A stretch of 64,000 nucleotides of DNA from NCBI GenBank assembly GCA_002425225.1, contig DILV01000032.1:1-64000 (forward strand), written 5' to 3'. Shown here piece by piece: positions 36,062-44,526 of the stretch. The position numbers and the translations under genes are program-made. Position 1 is the stretch's first letter; each line of letters starts with the position of its first letter. Below the pieces are notes generated by a model. That model had not been told where the DNA came from. It saw only the letters and a program-made list of their open reading frames with translations, and ran no database searches. Origin of the DNA: Thiothrix sp. UBA5583 (GTDB taxonomy: Bacteria > Pseudomonadota > Gammaproteobacteria > Thiotrichales > Thiotrichaceae).

Positions 36062-38932
36062 TTAGATTCGGAGTGATAACCCCTGCAATTCCTCCAGCTC
36101 TTTATCGCGGCGGTGGTAGCCGGTTTCGTTGATGAGTTTGGCAGCGGCGGCAATGTGGTACGCAGGGTCAGCCGCTTCGCGGCTATTCCCCCCTTCCCCA
36201 ACCCTTCCCCCGCAAGGGGGGAAGGGAGCAAGAGACTCCGCCACCAACAGCCGCGCCATCTCCAAATGATAATCCGTCAAAAACAGCCGCATCCCGCTGG
36301 GTTCGGCGATGTCGAACACTTCCTGCAAGTCCTGCCGGGCGCGGGCGAAGTCGCGGGTGTGGCGGTGCAGTGCAGCGCGGGCGAGCAGACCGTGGGGTAG
36401 CATCTGCTGGTATCCTGCTGCACGCAAACCGGCTACGGCCTGATCCAGCCACCCTTCGGCTGCCTCTTGCCCCTCCCCTGATAAGGGGAGGTTGGGAGGG
36501 GTTTCTTCCACCGCTTGCTGCAAATGCGCACGTCCGAGGGTGAGTTGGTCCAGGGCAATATCCAGCAACCAGTTTTGTGTTGTTACCCATCCCAACGTCT
36601 GTTCCGCCCGCTCCAGCACCTCCGCCGTGCTGCCCTGCGTCAGCAGCAGGTCGCAGTAGCGGAAACCCCGCAGCGAATACAGGCGCGGATACTCTGGCTG
36701 GTCTTCCTGCTGGAGTTGCTCCGCTTCCCGGAACAGGGCAAGGGCGGCGGCGGTCGCGCCAGCCTGATGCAGGGCATCGGCGTGGGCGGTGCGGTCGCTC
36801 ATGCGCTCGAACATATCCCCGGCCTGGTCGGCGTAGCCCACGCTGCGTTGGCTGCTGGCTTGCGCTTGCGCCACCTCGCCGAGGGTGAGTTGCAGTTCGC
36901 TGAGGTTGCTGACCTGTGCTGCGGCTTGTTTCCAGTCCCCCTGTTTCGCCAGCATATCAAGGCTTGCCTGCATCGGCTCCAGTGCCTCACGCAGCCGCCC
37001 CAAGGCGCGTAAACAGAAGCCTGCCTGATTTAGCAACCAAGCTTTGTCCGCTTCTGTCAAACCCGCTGCGGGGGTGTGCCACGGGGTCGTGAAGAAATGC
37101 GCCACGGTGGCGAGGTCATCGCTGAAAGCACCGAGTTTTTTGACGATGTAAGCTTCTTGCTTGCGCCGAATACGAGGCCAGTAAACCTCCTCCAACGCCT
37201 GCTGGTGCAACCCCGCCGCACACCCATGCGCCCCCGCACTGAACAACGGCTGCATTTCTTCCAGCGTATCGGGCAATGGGTTCTCCGGCAGGGCTTTGTA
37301 GTAGCCGTACAGCCGTTCATGCGCTTGCTGCCACGCTTGCGGCTGCTGGGTTTGCAGTTGCCCGCCGAAGTATTCGCGGATCAGCGGGTGGCAGTCGAGG
37401 TCGCCGCCGCCGGACTGCTGCGACAACAAGTGGTGTTCTTCGCGCAAACTGGCGATGGCTTCCAGCCATTCGTCTTCATCAATGTCGGCGGTCAGGTGTG
37501 GAATCTGCGCATCCCACAGCATTTGCAGCACGTCTTGCCCGATGGGGTGGTCGAACAGCCCCAATAAGTGCAGCAATGCCAGTTCCGGCTCACCAGCAAA
37601 CCATTCCGCGTAAGCCTGCATCACCTTGAAGGCGTGGCGGCTGTCGCGGTTGCCCGTGGCTTTGACCAGTGCCTTGAGCGTGTCGCGCTTGCGCACATCG
37701 CCCTGATGCCGCAGCCGCAACACATTCCCCAGCAAACTCAACGCCAGCGCATGACCACCGTATTCACGCACCGCCTTGCCCAGTTCCGCCGCGCTGCCTT
37801 TCACGCCCAGCGATTGCAGCAACTGGATGCCATCCGCCGCTGTCAGGTTTTGCAAATCGTGGCGGATGACGCTGGGCGCGTCACGGTCACTGAGTTCATG
37901 CAACGCAATCCGCGTGGTGATAATGCACAAACCGCACGGATGGCGGGCAAGCTGGCGCAGCAACTGGCGGATGGCTTTGTCCTTGAGTGCGCCGCGCATC
38001 GCCGCGCCGCCGTGTTGCAGCGGCTCCAGACCATCCAGCACCAGCACGTAGCGTTTGCCGTGCAGCAATTCGGCGAGGTGGTCGCCCTTGTCCTCCTCCG
38101 ACGCAAACCGCTCGCGGGTCGAACCCAGCTTCGCAAACGCATGGCTGAAAAACGGCGTGGCGGAAGTCTGCTTGTCTTCGCTTGCACCTTGCGAATAGAA
38201 CGACCATGCGATCAGCACCGGGATGTCGGCGGTGTGGTCAAGCCAATGGCGCAGGAGTTTGGTTTTGCCCGTACCACCGGGGGCAATAAACTGAATAATG
38301 CGCGTTCTTCCTCCCCCTCGCCCGCTTCGCGGGAGAGGGGGCTGGGGGGTGAGGGTTTCTTCCTGCCATGCGTCGTTGAGGAGTTGCAGTTCGGCGGTGC
38401 GTCCGAAGAAGCCGCCTTTGACGATGGGGAGGCGGTCGGAGTGGATGGAGGGCGTCGTCGGGGAGATTGTCGGGCTGAAGCCCAACCGACAAGTGCCCAC
38501 TAGATCGTGTATCTTTTCTGCCAGCTTACACAGGATGTCATCCTGCTGATGCTCAACCAAGGTGGATAACGGTACGTTGTCGCGTGATGCCCCCTGCATG
38601 GCATTGAGCCAGCCAACCTTTTTCCAGGGACAGGGCTTTAAAATCAGCGGGATGACGCAAATCCCTTGCTGCTCTCGCCGCTCCAGCAAACGCGGGATTT
38701 CTTCCCCCCGGATGAATTTGGACGTGAGGAAATCGGCGCTGATCAGCAGGATGGCGACATCAGCGGTGTTAAGCGCTGTTTCGATTTCAGGATACCAGCT
38801 ATCACCCAGAGCAATCTGGCGGTCTTCCCACACCGATAACAAGCCCTCCATTTCCAGTACGGCAAGCTGGGTTTGCAGGCGGTCTTTCCACGCCTCGTCT
38901 TTGTGACTGTAACTGATGAAAACCCTGGTCAT
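36062..38932 (-). CDS. TIR-STAND NTPase-TPR protein, probable defence sensor
   Basis: A 956-residue three-part protein. N-terminal TIR domain (1-140: MTRVFISYSHKDEAWKDRL; SADFLTSKFIRGEEIPRLLE with the Glu region expected of NAD-cleaving TIRs). STAND-type NTPase (about 175-480: GGFFGRTAELQLL, Walker A APGGTGKTKLL, Walker B YVLVLDGLEPL, GGHALALSLLG). The C-terminal half is made of TPR-like helices (SLDMLAKQGDWKQAAAQVSN). This matches bacterial immune sensors in which ligand binding at the repeats triggers NAD depletion. Three stretches are translated GC-rich repeats: LTPQPPLPRSGRGGG (about residue 200), ETPPNLPLSGEGQ, and LAPFPPCGGRVGEGG. The start at 38932 begins the TIR domain; the longer frame to 39076 adds unconserved sequence. 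Confidence 0.85.
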   Translation of the reverse strand: MTRVFISYSHKDEAWKDRLQTQLAVLEMEGLLSVWEDRQIALGDSWYPEIETALNTADVAILLISADFLTSKFIRGEEIPRLLERREQQGICVIPLILKPCPWKKVGWLNAMQGASRDNVPLSTLVEHQQDDILCKLAEKIHDLVGTCRLGFSPTISPTTPSIHSDRLPIVKGGFFGRTAELQLLNDAWQEETLTPQPPLPRSGRGGGRTRIIQFIAPGGTGKTKLLRHWLDHTADIPVLIAWSFYSQGASEDKQTSATPFFSHAFAKLGSTRERFASEEDKGDHLAELLHGKRYVLVLDGLEPLQHGGAAMRGALKDKAIRQLLRQLARHPCGLCIITTRIALHELSDRDAPSVIRHDLQNLTAADGIQLLQSLGVKGSAAELGKAVREYGGHALALSLLGNVLRLRHQGDVRKRDTLKALVKATGNRDSRHAFKVMQAYAEWFAGEPELALLHLLGLFDHPIGQDVLQMLWDAQIPHLTADIDEDEWLEAIASLREEHHLLSQQSGGGDLDCHPLIREYFGGQLQTQQPQAWQQAHERLYGYYKALPENPLPDTLEEMQPLFSAGAHGCAAGLHQQALEEVYWPRIRRKQEAYIVKKLGAFSDDLATVAHFFTTPWHTPAAGLTEADKAWLLNQAGFCLRALGRLREALEPMQASLDMLAKQGDWKQAAAQVSNLSELQLTLGEVAQAQASSQRSVGYADQAGDMFERMSDRTAHADALHQAGATAAALALFREAEQLQQEDQPEYPRLYSLRGFRYCDLLLTQGSTAEVLERAEQTLGWVTTQNWLLDIALDQLTLGRAHLQQAVEETPPNLPLSGEGQEAAEGWLDQAVAGLRAAGYQQMLPHGLLARAALHRHTRDFARARQDLQEVFDIAEPSGMRLFLTDYHLEMARLLVAESLAPFPPCGGRVGEGGNSREAADPAYHIAAAAKLINETGYHRRDKELEELQGLSLRI
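36187..36229 (-). repeat. GC-rich repeat inserted in frame in the TIR-STAND gene (C-terminal)
   Basis: CCCTTCCCCCGCAAGGGGGG within this stretch is the inverted form of the copy at 36021-36061. It is translated as LAPFPPCGGRVGEGG without breaking the frame. Confidence 0.75.
36466..36505 (-). repeat. GC-rich repeat inserted in frame in the TIR-STAND gene (TPR region)
   Basis: CCCCTCCCCTGATAAGGGGA followed by GGTTGGGAGGGG forms a hairpin-like variant of the repeat. It is translated as ETPPNLPLSGEGQ. Confidence 0.65.
38309..38353 (-). repeat. GC-rich repeat inserted in frame before the STAND domain
   Basis: CCCCCTCGCCCGCTTCGCGG followed by GAGAGGGGGCTGGGGGGTGAGG is read as LTPQPPLPRSGRGG between the WQEE helix and the RIIQFIAPGGTGKT strand. 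The Walker A motif directly after it is intact. Confidence 0.75.
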
Positions 38933-39092
38933 GTGAGCAAGCCTGTTCACTTTACAATAGGCTTGATAATACCGTTTATCGGCGATTTTGTCCGGCTTTA
39001 TGAACATTTGATCACCGCTTCCATGTGGCGATATTGACAATAATGAGTCAACATTCAAGACTCTAGGTATCGGCAAATAGGAGAGTCAAATC

Positions 39093-39398
39093 ATGACCAC
39101 GCTAAACATTTCTTTACCCGACAATATGAAAATGTGGATCAACCAACGGGTAACGGGGGGTGATTACAGCAATATCAGCGATTACATCCGCAGCCTCATC
39201 CGCCGTGACCAAGAGCAGCTACAAGCCCAGCGTGAGCAAGATGCCCGCAAGTGGCAACTGATACAGGACATCGCCCGCAAAAATCTGCAACAGCGTTTGG
39301 CGGAACCACCACCCGAAGAATTTGCCGACATGAGCGAAGCAGAGGTGATGCAAATGGTGCGTGAAGAAATCCACGCTTCCCGCAAAAGCAAAGCATGA
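39093..39398 (+). CDS. ParD-like ribbon-helix-helix antitoxin
   Basis: A 101-residue antitoxin. The N-terminus MTTLNISLPDNMKMWINQRV followed by NISDYIRSLIRRDQ is the ParD/CopG ribbon-helix-helix fold that binds the operon's own promoter; the long charged C-terminus would wrap the toxin. GGAGAG lies eight bases before the ATG. The stop overlaps the downstream PIN toxin start by four bases, the normal antitoxin-toxin arrangement. Confidence 0.82.
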   Translation: MTTLNISLPDNMKMWINQRVTGGDYSNISDYIRSLIRRDQEQLQAQREQDARKWQLIQDIARKNLQQRLAEPPPEEFADMSEAEVMQMVREEIHASRKSKA

Positions 39399-39811
39399 GG
39401 ATTGTCATTGATTGTAACGTCCTGATTTCAGCAGGGCTGACAGCGGGAACATGCCGCGCCGTGGTCCAAACGGCACTGGCACATTACGAGATAGTGATGT
39501 CACCCGATATTTTGGCTGAATATCAGGACGTGGTATCCCGCCCCAAATTTGCCCGTGTTCGTGACAAACTGGAAGGTTTCATGCTGGACATGGCACGGGT
39601 AGCTGAATTTGTTTACCCAGAGCCGCTTGCTTATCCACTCCCAGACCCAAAGGATGTGCCTTATTTGTTAGCAGCACTGGCAAGTGGTGCGAAATATTTG
39701 GTAACGGGCAATGGCAACGACTTTCCAGCGGATGTCTGCGTGGGTGTTGATGTGGTGACACCAGCGGCATTTCTCAGGCTTGATTTGCCGGATGAACCAA
39801 TTTTACGTTGA
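39395..39811 (+). CDS. PIN-domain toxin, COG1569 type
   Basis: A 138-residue putative ribonuclease toxin. PIN acidic residues are visible at MRIVIDCNVLISAGL (Asp6), in SPDILAEYQDVVSRPKF (Glu), and in LPDPKDVPYLLAAL and NGNDFP (Asp). The SRPKF and TGNGNDF segments point to the PIN subfamily often listed as putative toxin-antitoxin component. Pairing with a ParD-like rather than VapB antitoxin is common for this subfamily. It is convergent with the second PIN gene, 13 bases apart. Confidence 0.82.
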   Translation: MRIVIDCNVLISAGLTAGTCRAVVQTALAHYEIVMSPDILAEYQDVVSRPKFARVRDKLEGFMLDMARVAEFVYPEPLAYPLPDPKDVPYLLAALASGAKYLVTGNGNDFPADVCVGVDVVTPAAFLRLDLPDEPILR

Positions 39812-39824
39812 GCAATTTATCGGC

Positions 39825-40283
39825 TTAGTCGTGTAAGTAACGCCCACCCTCTTCCTGCACCTGATTCAACAGCGGATTATGAATACGCACCCCACCAATC
39901 ACCTGCCCATGATTGAGGTCTTCACTCAGCAGCGTTTCCGCCCCCGCTGCATGTGCCGCCGCAACTATCAGTGAATCCCAAAATGATAGCTGCGCCGTTT
40001 CCTGAATGTTGGAGGCTATCTGAATCAGCGCCGGGTCAACCTGCACGACTTCCCACGCTTCGTACAATTTCAGCTCGGCTCTGGCGGTCCCATAAGTCAT
40101 CGGCTTGCGTAATTTACGGGTGGCATTGTTGTAGAACTCTTGCATGACCTGCGTGCTAATCACCCCGCAACGTTGTCGCCACAAATCCTGCACGACTTGT
40201 TTGCAGATTTCCTGCTTCCAGCCAGCCGCATGATCGTAGACATACAACAAGATATTGCTATCAACGAAAGTTTTTGCGGTCAT
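39825..40283 (-). CDS. VapC-like PIN-domain toxin
   Basis: A 152-residue PIN-domain endoribonuclease toxin. Expected catalytic acids: TFVDSNILLYVYDH (Asp8), VMQEFYNNATRK (Glu), and SFWDSLIVAAAHAAGAETLL with SEDLNHGQ (Asp pair). It overlaps its antitoxin gene by 23 bases. Sequence differs clearly from the PIN toxin at 39395, so the two modules are unrelated recent neighbours rather than a duplication. Confidence 0.83.
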   Translation of the reverse strand: MTAKTFVDSNILLYVYDHAAGWKQEICKQVVQDLWRQRCGVISTQVMQEFYNNATRKLRKPMTYGTARAELKLYEAWEVVQVDPALIQIASNIQETAQLSFWDSLIVAAAHAAGAETLLSEDLNHGQVIGGVRIHNPLLNQVQEEGGRYLHD

Positions 40284-40506
40284 ACATTTCCTCGCGTGTT
40301 AAGTAATTGCCACCGCCGAAGTCATAACCTTTTTCCATCGAAGCTAGTGCTTGCTCCATCGCTTGCAGGTAGGCATCGTCTTTCTTTGCCAAACGCTCCA
40401 GCTCTGCTGTCAGCAAGGCACTGATTGACGTAGAACGTTGTGCTGCCAGTACCTTAATTTTCTGGAGCAGTTCTTTTTCCAACGAAAGCGTAATATTCTG
40501 TTTCAT
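40261..40506 (-). CDS. CopG-type antitoxin partner of the VapC-like toxin
   Basis: An 81-residue protein. MKQNITLSLEKELLQKIKVL and RSTSISALLTAELERLA form a ribbon-helix-helix DNA-binding domain, followed by a toxin-binding tail (GYDFGGGNYLTREEMYDRKN). The ATG is preceded by GGAGGTGAT. It is first in a two-gene operon with the PIN toxin, whose start lies inside its last codons. Confidence 0.8.
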   Translation of the reverse strand: MKQNITLSLEKELLQKIKVLAAQRSTSISALLTAELERLAKKDDAYLQAMEQALASMEKGYDFGGGNYLTREEMYDRKNFR

Positions 40507-40635
40507 GTCATCACCTCCACGCTTTCATGTGTAGCACGCTTTTACGTGAAAAACAACGTGTGATAATTTTCGGATTATGCTCTAAACTAAACTTTAGACT
40601 AAAGCTGTTTTTTATTGAAATGGGTTTAACAGACG

Positions 40636-41826
40636 ATGATTTCCCCCATCCTCCGTCAGACATCTGCCTTGATCCTCGCCCGACGGCAACCCGAATACCG
40701 CCGTTTCCTGCACACTTGCATCGACTTCGGCGAACAACTGATCGGCATCAAGGGCGCACGCGGTTGTGGCAAAACCACCGTGCTGCTACAACACGCGCAA
40801 AGCTGCGGCTTGGAAGCCTCGCGCATCCTGTACATTGCCTGCGACCACCCGGCGATGGTGGATGTGGACCTGTATGCCTTGGCGCAAACCTTTTACCAAG
40901 AAGGCGGGCAACTGCTGCTGATCGACGAAATCCACAAGAGCAAGGGCTTTGCCGTTCACCTCAAAGCGATCCGCGACACCTTTGATTTGCAGGTGATTTT
41001 TTCCGGCTCGTCGGCGTTGCGGCTGGAACACGAACTGGCGGATTTGTCGCGGCGGGCGGTGGTACATGAGTTGCCGGTGCTGTCATTGCGTGAATTCATG
41101 GAAATCGAAACCGGGCAACAGTTCGCGGCTTATGCCCTGCCTGACATTCTCGCCAATCACGGCAACTTGGCGGCAAACGTCATGCAAACGCTGCGCCCGA
41201 TTGAGCAGTTCAAGAAATACCTGCGTTACGGTGCTTACCCGTTCTACCGCGAATCGCTCGATAATTACACCAGCAAGCTGCTGGAAGTGATCAACCTGAC
41301 GATTGATTCCGACCTTGCCAGCCTCTACAGCATCGCCCCCGACAAACTGGATAAGCTGAAAAAGCTGCTGTATATGCTGTGCAGCACTGATCCGGTGGAA
41401 TTGAACATTTCCAAACTGAGCGCGGGGGTGGGTACGTCCTGGCCGACACTTTCGCGCTATCTCGACAGCATGAGCGCGGGCAGTCTGGTGCATATCGTGC
41501 GCGGTGGCAGCGGAATGCGCACCGTCAATAAGCCGGACAAGCTGCTGCTGGACAACACCAACCTATTTTACGCGCTGTGTGCCAGCCCCAATGTCGGCTC
41601 GCTACGCGAAAGTTTTTTTGTCTCGCAACTGGGTTATCAGCATCAGGTGCATTACCACGACAAGGGCGATTTTCTCGTGGATGACCGCTGGGTATTTGAA
41701 ATCGGGGGTGCGGGTAAGACGCTCAAACAACTGGCACAGCACCCGGATGGCTATGCGGTGGTCGATGATGTGGTCATTGGCGATGGCAGGCGGATTCCGT
41801 TGTGGTTGTTTGGGATGTTGTATTGA
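40636..41826 (+). CDS. AAA-family ATPase with C-terminal DUF4143-like domain
   Basis: A 396-residue ATP-binding protein of the AAA_14/DUF4143 group. Walker A is GARGCGKTTVLLQH (about 39-52), Walker B QLLLIDEIHKSKGF, and a sensor-like VIFSGSSALRLEHEL follows. The C-terminal third has the winged-helix-like NISKLSAGVGTSWPTLSRYL and a possible nuclease-type core (DFLVDDRWVFEIGG). These proteins are common in accessory DNA, and their role is not settled. Downstream is the LysE gene, 10 bases on, perhaps by chance. Confidence 0.75.
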   Translation: MISPILRQTSALILARRQPEYRRFLHTCIDFGEQLIGIKGARGCGKTTVLLQHAQSCGLEASRILYIACDHPAMVDVDLYALAQTFYQEGGQLLLIDEIHKSKGFAVHLKAIRDTFDLQVIFSGSSALRLEHELADLSRRAVVHELPVLSLREFMEIETGQQFAAYALPDILANHGNLAANVMQTLRPIEQFKKYLRYGAYPFYRESLDNYTSKLLEVINLTIDSDLASLYSIAPDKLDKLKKLLYMLCSTDPVELNISKLSAGVGTSWPTLSRYLDSMSAGSLVHIVRGGSGMRTVNKPDKLLLDNTNLFYALCASPNVGSLRESFFVSQLGYQHQVHYHDKGDFLVDDRWVFEIGGAGKTLKQLAQHPDGYAVVDDVVIGDGRRIPLWLFGMLY

Positions 41827-41836
41827 GTTACGTGAA

Positions 41837-42460
41837 ATGCTCTTAACCGACTGGTTTTCCCTGCTCGCTATCTGTTTGATGGGTGCAATGTTCCCCGGTG
41901 CAAGCCTTGCCGTGGTGCTGCGCAACACGCTCAATCATTCACGCTTGCACGGCATGGTGACTGGCATTTCCCACGCGCTGGGCATCGGTTTGTACGCGCT
42001 GCTTTCGGTACTCGGTCTGGTTTTGCTGCTGCAACAATCACCGCTGCTGGTCAAAGCCATTAGCTACGCGGGGGCTGTTTACCTGTTGTGGCTGGGCTAT
42101 CAGGGCTTGATCGCGAAAGCGCACACCGGGCGGCACGCCGCTATTCAAACGCATCAAACCACGCTGCTGGACGCTGCCCGTGACGGCTTGCTGATGGCGT
42201 TGCTCAACCCCAAGGTAGGGCTGTTTTTCCTCGCGCTGTTCAGCCAGTTTGTGCAGGAAAACATGAGTTTTGCCGCCAAAGCCGTGTTCGTCAGCACCAT
42301 TACGCTGGTGGATGGCGGCTGGTATGTGCTGGTGGCAAGCGTCCTGTCCCGCAGCCGCCTGCTCGACACCTTACGCCAGCAACAGGTATGGGTGGAACGC
42401 ATCCTCGGTGGCATCCTGATCTTGCTGGCACTGAAAATCCTGCTGGGTAACGGTTATTGA
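41837..42460 (+). CDS. LysE-family amino-acid exporter
   Basis: A 207-residue membrane protein with six helices. The LysE/RhtB signature region is FSLLAICLMGAMFPGASLAV near the start and AARDGLLMALLNPKVGLFFL in the middle; the usual PGP motif is PGA here. It would export an amino acid or homoserine-lactone-like compound. The ATG at 41837 gives the normal family length; a longer frame from 41504 overlaps the ATPase gene and is rejected. Confidence 0.85.
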   Translation: MLLTDWFSLLAICLMGAMFPGASLAVVLRNTLNHSRLHGMVTGISHALGIGLYALLSVLGLVLLLQQSPLLVKAISYAGAVYLLWLGYQGLIAKAHTGRHAAIQTHQTTLLDAARDGLLMALLNPKVGLFFLALFSQFVQENMSFAAKAVFVSTITLVDGGWYVLVASVLSRSRLLDTLRQQQVWVERILGGILILLALKILLGNGY

Positions 42461-42523
42461 GCCGTCTGTTATTTGTTGCCATGGCTGACAACATAAAACT
42501 TGTGTAGACACCTGCCAGACACT

Positions 42524-42570
42524 GGCGGAATTCCGCCGCCATACCTTTGCCATTATGGCGGAATTCCGCC
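42524..42570. promoter_or_regulatory. Two identical 14-bp palindromes upstream of dctP (activator sites)
   Basis: GGCGGAATTCCGCC occurs at 42524-42537 and again at 42557-42570, 33 bases (three helical turns) centre to centre. They lie about 130-170 bases before the likely dctP transcript start, the normal place for upstream sites of a sigma54 activator such as DctD. Confidence 0.65.
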
Positions 42571-42670
42571 GTTCGTCGGCTTCTTCCCGACTTACCAGCC
42601 CAACCAGCGCAACACCTAAATAATTGTTTTTTAATATTATTAATTTTATTTTCAGCAGTATTGTCCAGAT

Positions 42671-42686
42671 TGGCACGTTTCTTCCA
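42671..42686 (+). promoter_or_regulatory. Sigma54-type promoter of the TRAP operon
   Basis: TGGCACGTTTCTTCCA fits the -24/-12 consensus TGGCAC-N5-TTGCA with one mismatch (C for G at -13). A transcript would start near 42697, about 30 bases before the dctP ATG. Confidence 0.6.
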
Positions 42687-42727
42687 ATACCAATGGCGTG
42701 TTTAACCGCAATTCATTGGAGAGAGAG

Positions 42728-43735
42728 ATGAAAAAGACCCTGTTGACCCTGACTACTGCCGTTGTCCTCGGCTTGTCCAGCATGTACAGCTACGCTGCTG
42801 ACCCGATCGTGATCAAGTTCAGCCACGTGGTTGCACCCGATACCCCGAAAGGCAAAGCGGCTGACAAGTTCAAGGCGTTGGCTGAAGAAAAGACCAAAGG
42901 CGCAGTCAAGGTTGAAGTTTACCCCAACAGCACCCTTTACAAAGACAAGGAAGAAATGGAAGCCCTGCAAATGGGTGCGGTGCAAATGCTTGCGCCTTCA
43001 TTGGCAAAATTCGGCCCATTAGGTGTAAAAGAGTTTGAAGTATTCGACCTGCCGTACATTTTCCGCAACTACGACGACCTGCACAAAGTTACCCAAGGCG
43101 AAGTCGGTGCTGGCTTGTTAGCGAAACTCGAACCCAAAGGCGTGAAAGGTTTGGCGTATTGGGATAACGGTTTCAAAGTCATGAGCGCGAACAAAGCGCT
43201 GCAAACGCCGGAAGATTACAAAGGTCTGAAAATGCGCATCCAGTCTTCCAAGGTGTTGGAAGCGCAAATGCGGGCATTGGGCGCAAACCCACAAGTCATG
43301 CCGTTCTCCGAAACCTACCAAGCCCTGCAAACCGGGGTTGTCGACGGTACTGAAAACCCGCCATCCAACCTGTTCACCCAAAAAATGCACGAAGTGCAAA
43401 AGAATGCGACTGTCACCAACCACGGCTACTTGGGTTATGCAGTAATCGCGAACAAAGATTTCTGGGAAAAACTGCCAGAAGACGTGCGTAAAGGTCTGGA
43501 TGAAGCAATGAAAGAATCCACCGATTTCGCCAACCAAATCGCCAAGGAAGAAAATGACAAGGCACTGGAAGCGGTAAAAGCCTCCGGCAAAACCGAAGTC
43601 TACGTCCCGACCGAAGACGAAACCAAAGCCATGCAAAAAGCCTTGGCACCTGTCCATGCCGAAATGGCTGAGCGGATTGGTAAAGACGTAATCGACTCCG
43701 TTTACAAAGCGACCGGGTTTGATCCTTCCAAGTAA
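42728..43735 (+). CDS. dctP: TRAP transporter substrate-binding protein DctP
   Basis: A 335-residue periplasmic binding protein with signal peptide MKKTLLTLTTAVVLGLSSMY followed by SYAAD. DctP marks: IKFSHVVAPDTPKGKAADKF, ALQTGVVDGTENPPSN (ligand region), and the conserved Arg-containing GLKMRIQSS, where the Arg binds the carboxylate of C4-dicarboxylates. The ATG at 42728 follows GGAGAG. It is probably under sigma54 control and is separated from the permease genes by a hairpin repeat. The likely substrate is malate, fumarate or succinate. Confidence 0.92.
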   Translation: MKKTLLTLTTAVVLGLSSMYSYAADPIVIKFSHVVAPDTPKGKAADKFKALAEEKTKGAVKVEVYPNSTLYKDKEEMEALQMGAVQMLAPSLAKFGPLGVKEFEVFDLPYIFRNYDDLHKVTQGEVGAGLLAKLEPKGVKGLAYWDNGFKVMSANKALQTPEDYKGLKMRIQSSKVLEAQMRALGANPQVMPFSETYQALQTGVVDGTENPPSNLFTQKMHEVQKNATVTNHGYLGYAVIANKDFWEKLPEDVRKGLDEAMKESTDFANQIAKEENDKALEAVKASGKTEVYVPTEDETKAMQKALAPVHAEMAERIGKDVIDSVYKATGFDPSK

Positions 43736-43888
43736 GAGGGGGGAACCCCTCACCCCCACCCCTCTCCCTCAAGGGGAGAGGGGCTCAGAGGAGAGCGGTT
43801 GTATTGACCTTATTTCTTGTTCCCCCTCGCCCCTTGAGGGACGACCCTGTAAGGGGGCTGGGTGCGGGGGCTAGGGGGTGAGGGGTTT
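43736..43888. repeat. GC-rich repeat pair forming a long hairpin between dctP and dctQ
   Basis: AACCCCTCACCCCC (43744-43757) pairs perfectly with GGGGGTGAGGGGTT (43874-43887), with further pairing inside (CCCCTCTCCCTCAAGGGGAG as a local hairpin). It resembles the other GC-rich repeats of the window. A stable intercistronic stem here would protect the dctP message and lower expression of the permease genes. Confidence 0.75.
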
Positions 43889-43905
43889 CTTAGGAGGAGA
43901 AATGT

Positions 43906-44526
43906 ATGAAGTGGCTCGATCATCTCGAAGAAGTGTTGATTAGTGTCTTGCTGGCGGCTGCCACCATCGTGATTTTTGTGGCAGTGGTACACCGTTACGC
44001 GTCCGGCTTGCCGCTGGGAGCGCTCCAGGATTTTTTATTAAGTATTCACCTGAGCTGGGCGCAAGAATTGTGCATTATTTTGTTCGTGTGGATGGCGAAA
44101 TTTGGCGCGGCTTACGGGGTGCGTCAGGGCATCCACGTTGGTGTAGATGTGGTGGTAAACAGCTTATCACCTGACAATCGCCGCATCACCACCATCATCG
44201 CCTTGTGTGCGGGCGCATTCTTTACCGCATTAGTCGCCGTGCTGGGGTTCAATCTGGTCTGGCATAACGGCATGGCTTACGCGGTGTTAAGTACGTTGGG
44301 GATGGAAACCGCCCCGTATTACGAGGGCCCTACCACGCCGGATCTGGAATGGCGTACTTGGGTGGTATACCTCGCTGTACCCATTGGCTCGGCGTTGATG
44401 TGTTTCCGTTTTCTGCAAGTGCTGGCGAATTACTGGCGCACCGGCGAATTGCCGCATCATGACCACGGGCATGTGGATGGCTTGCACGATACCGATCCAT
44501 TCCCCGTAGTGGAGCAAAAGCCATGA
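43906..44526 (+). CDS. dctQ: TRAP transporter small permease DctQ
   Basis: A 206-residue four-helix membrane protein that links the binding protein to the large permease. Family marks: LDHLEEVLISVLLAAATIVI near the start and HLSWAQELCIILFVWMAKFG with GVRQGIHVGVDVVV in the middle. GGAGGAGA lies before the ATG. It overlaps dctM by four bases. The His-rich cytosolic tail (HHDHGHVDGLHD) is unusual. Confidence 0.9.
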   Translation: MKWLDHLEEVLISVLLAAATIVIFVAVVHRYASGLPLGALQDFLLSIHLSWAQELCIILFVWMAKFGAAYGVRQGIHVGVDVVVNSLSPDNRRITTIIALCAGAFFTALVAVLGFNLVWHNGMAYAVLSTLGMETAPYYEGPTTPDLEWRTWVVYLAVPIGSALMCFRFLQVLANYWRTGELPHHDHGHVDGLHDTDPFPVVEQKP

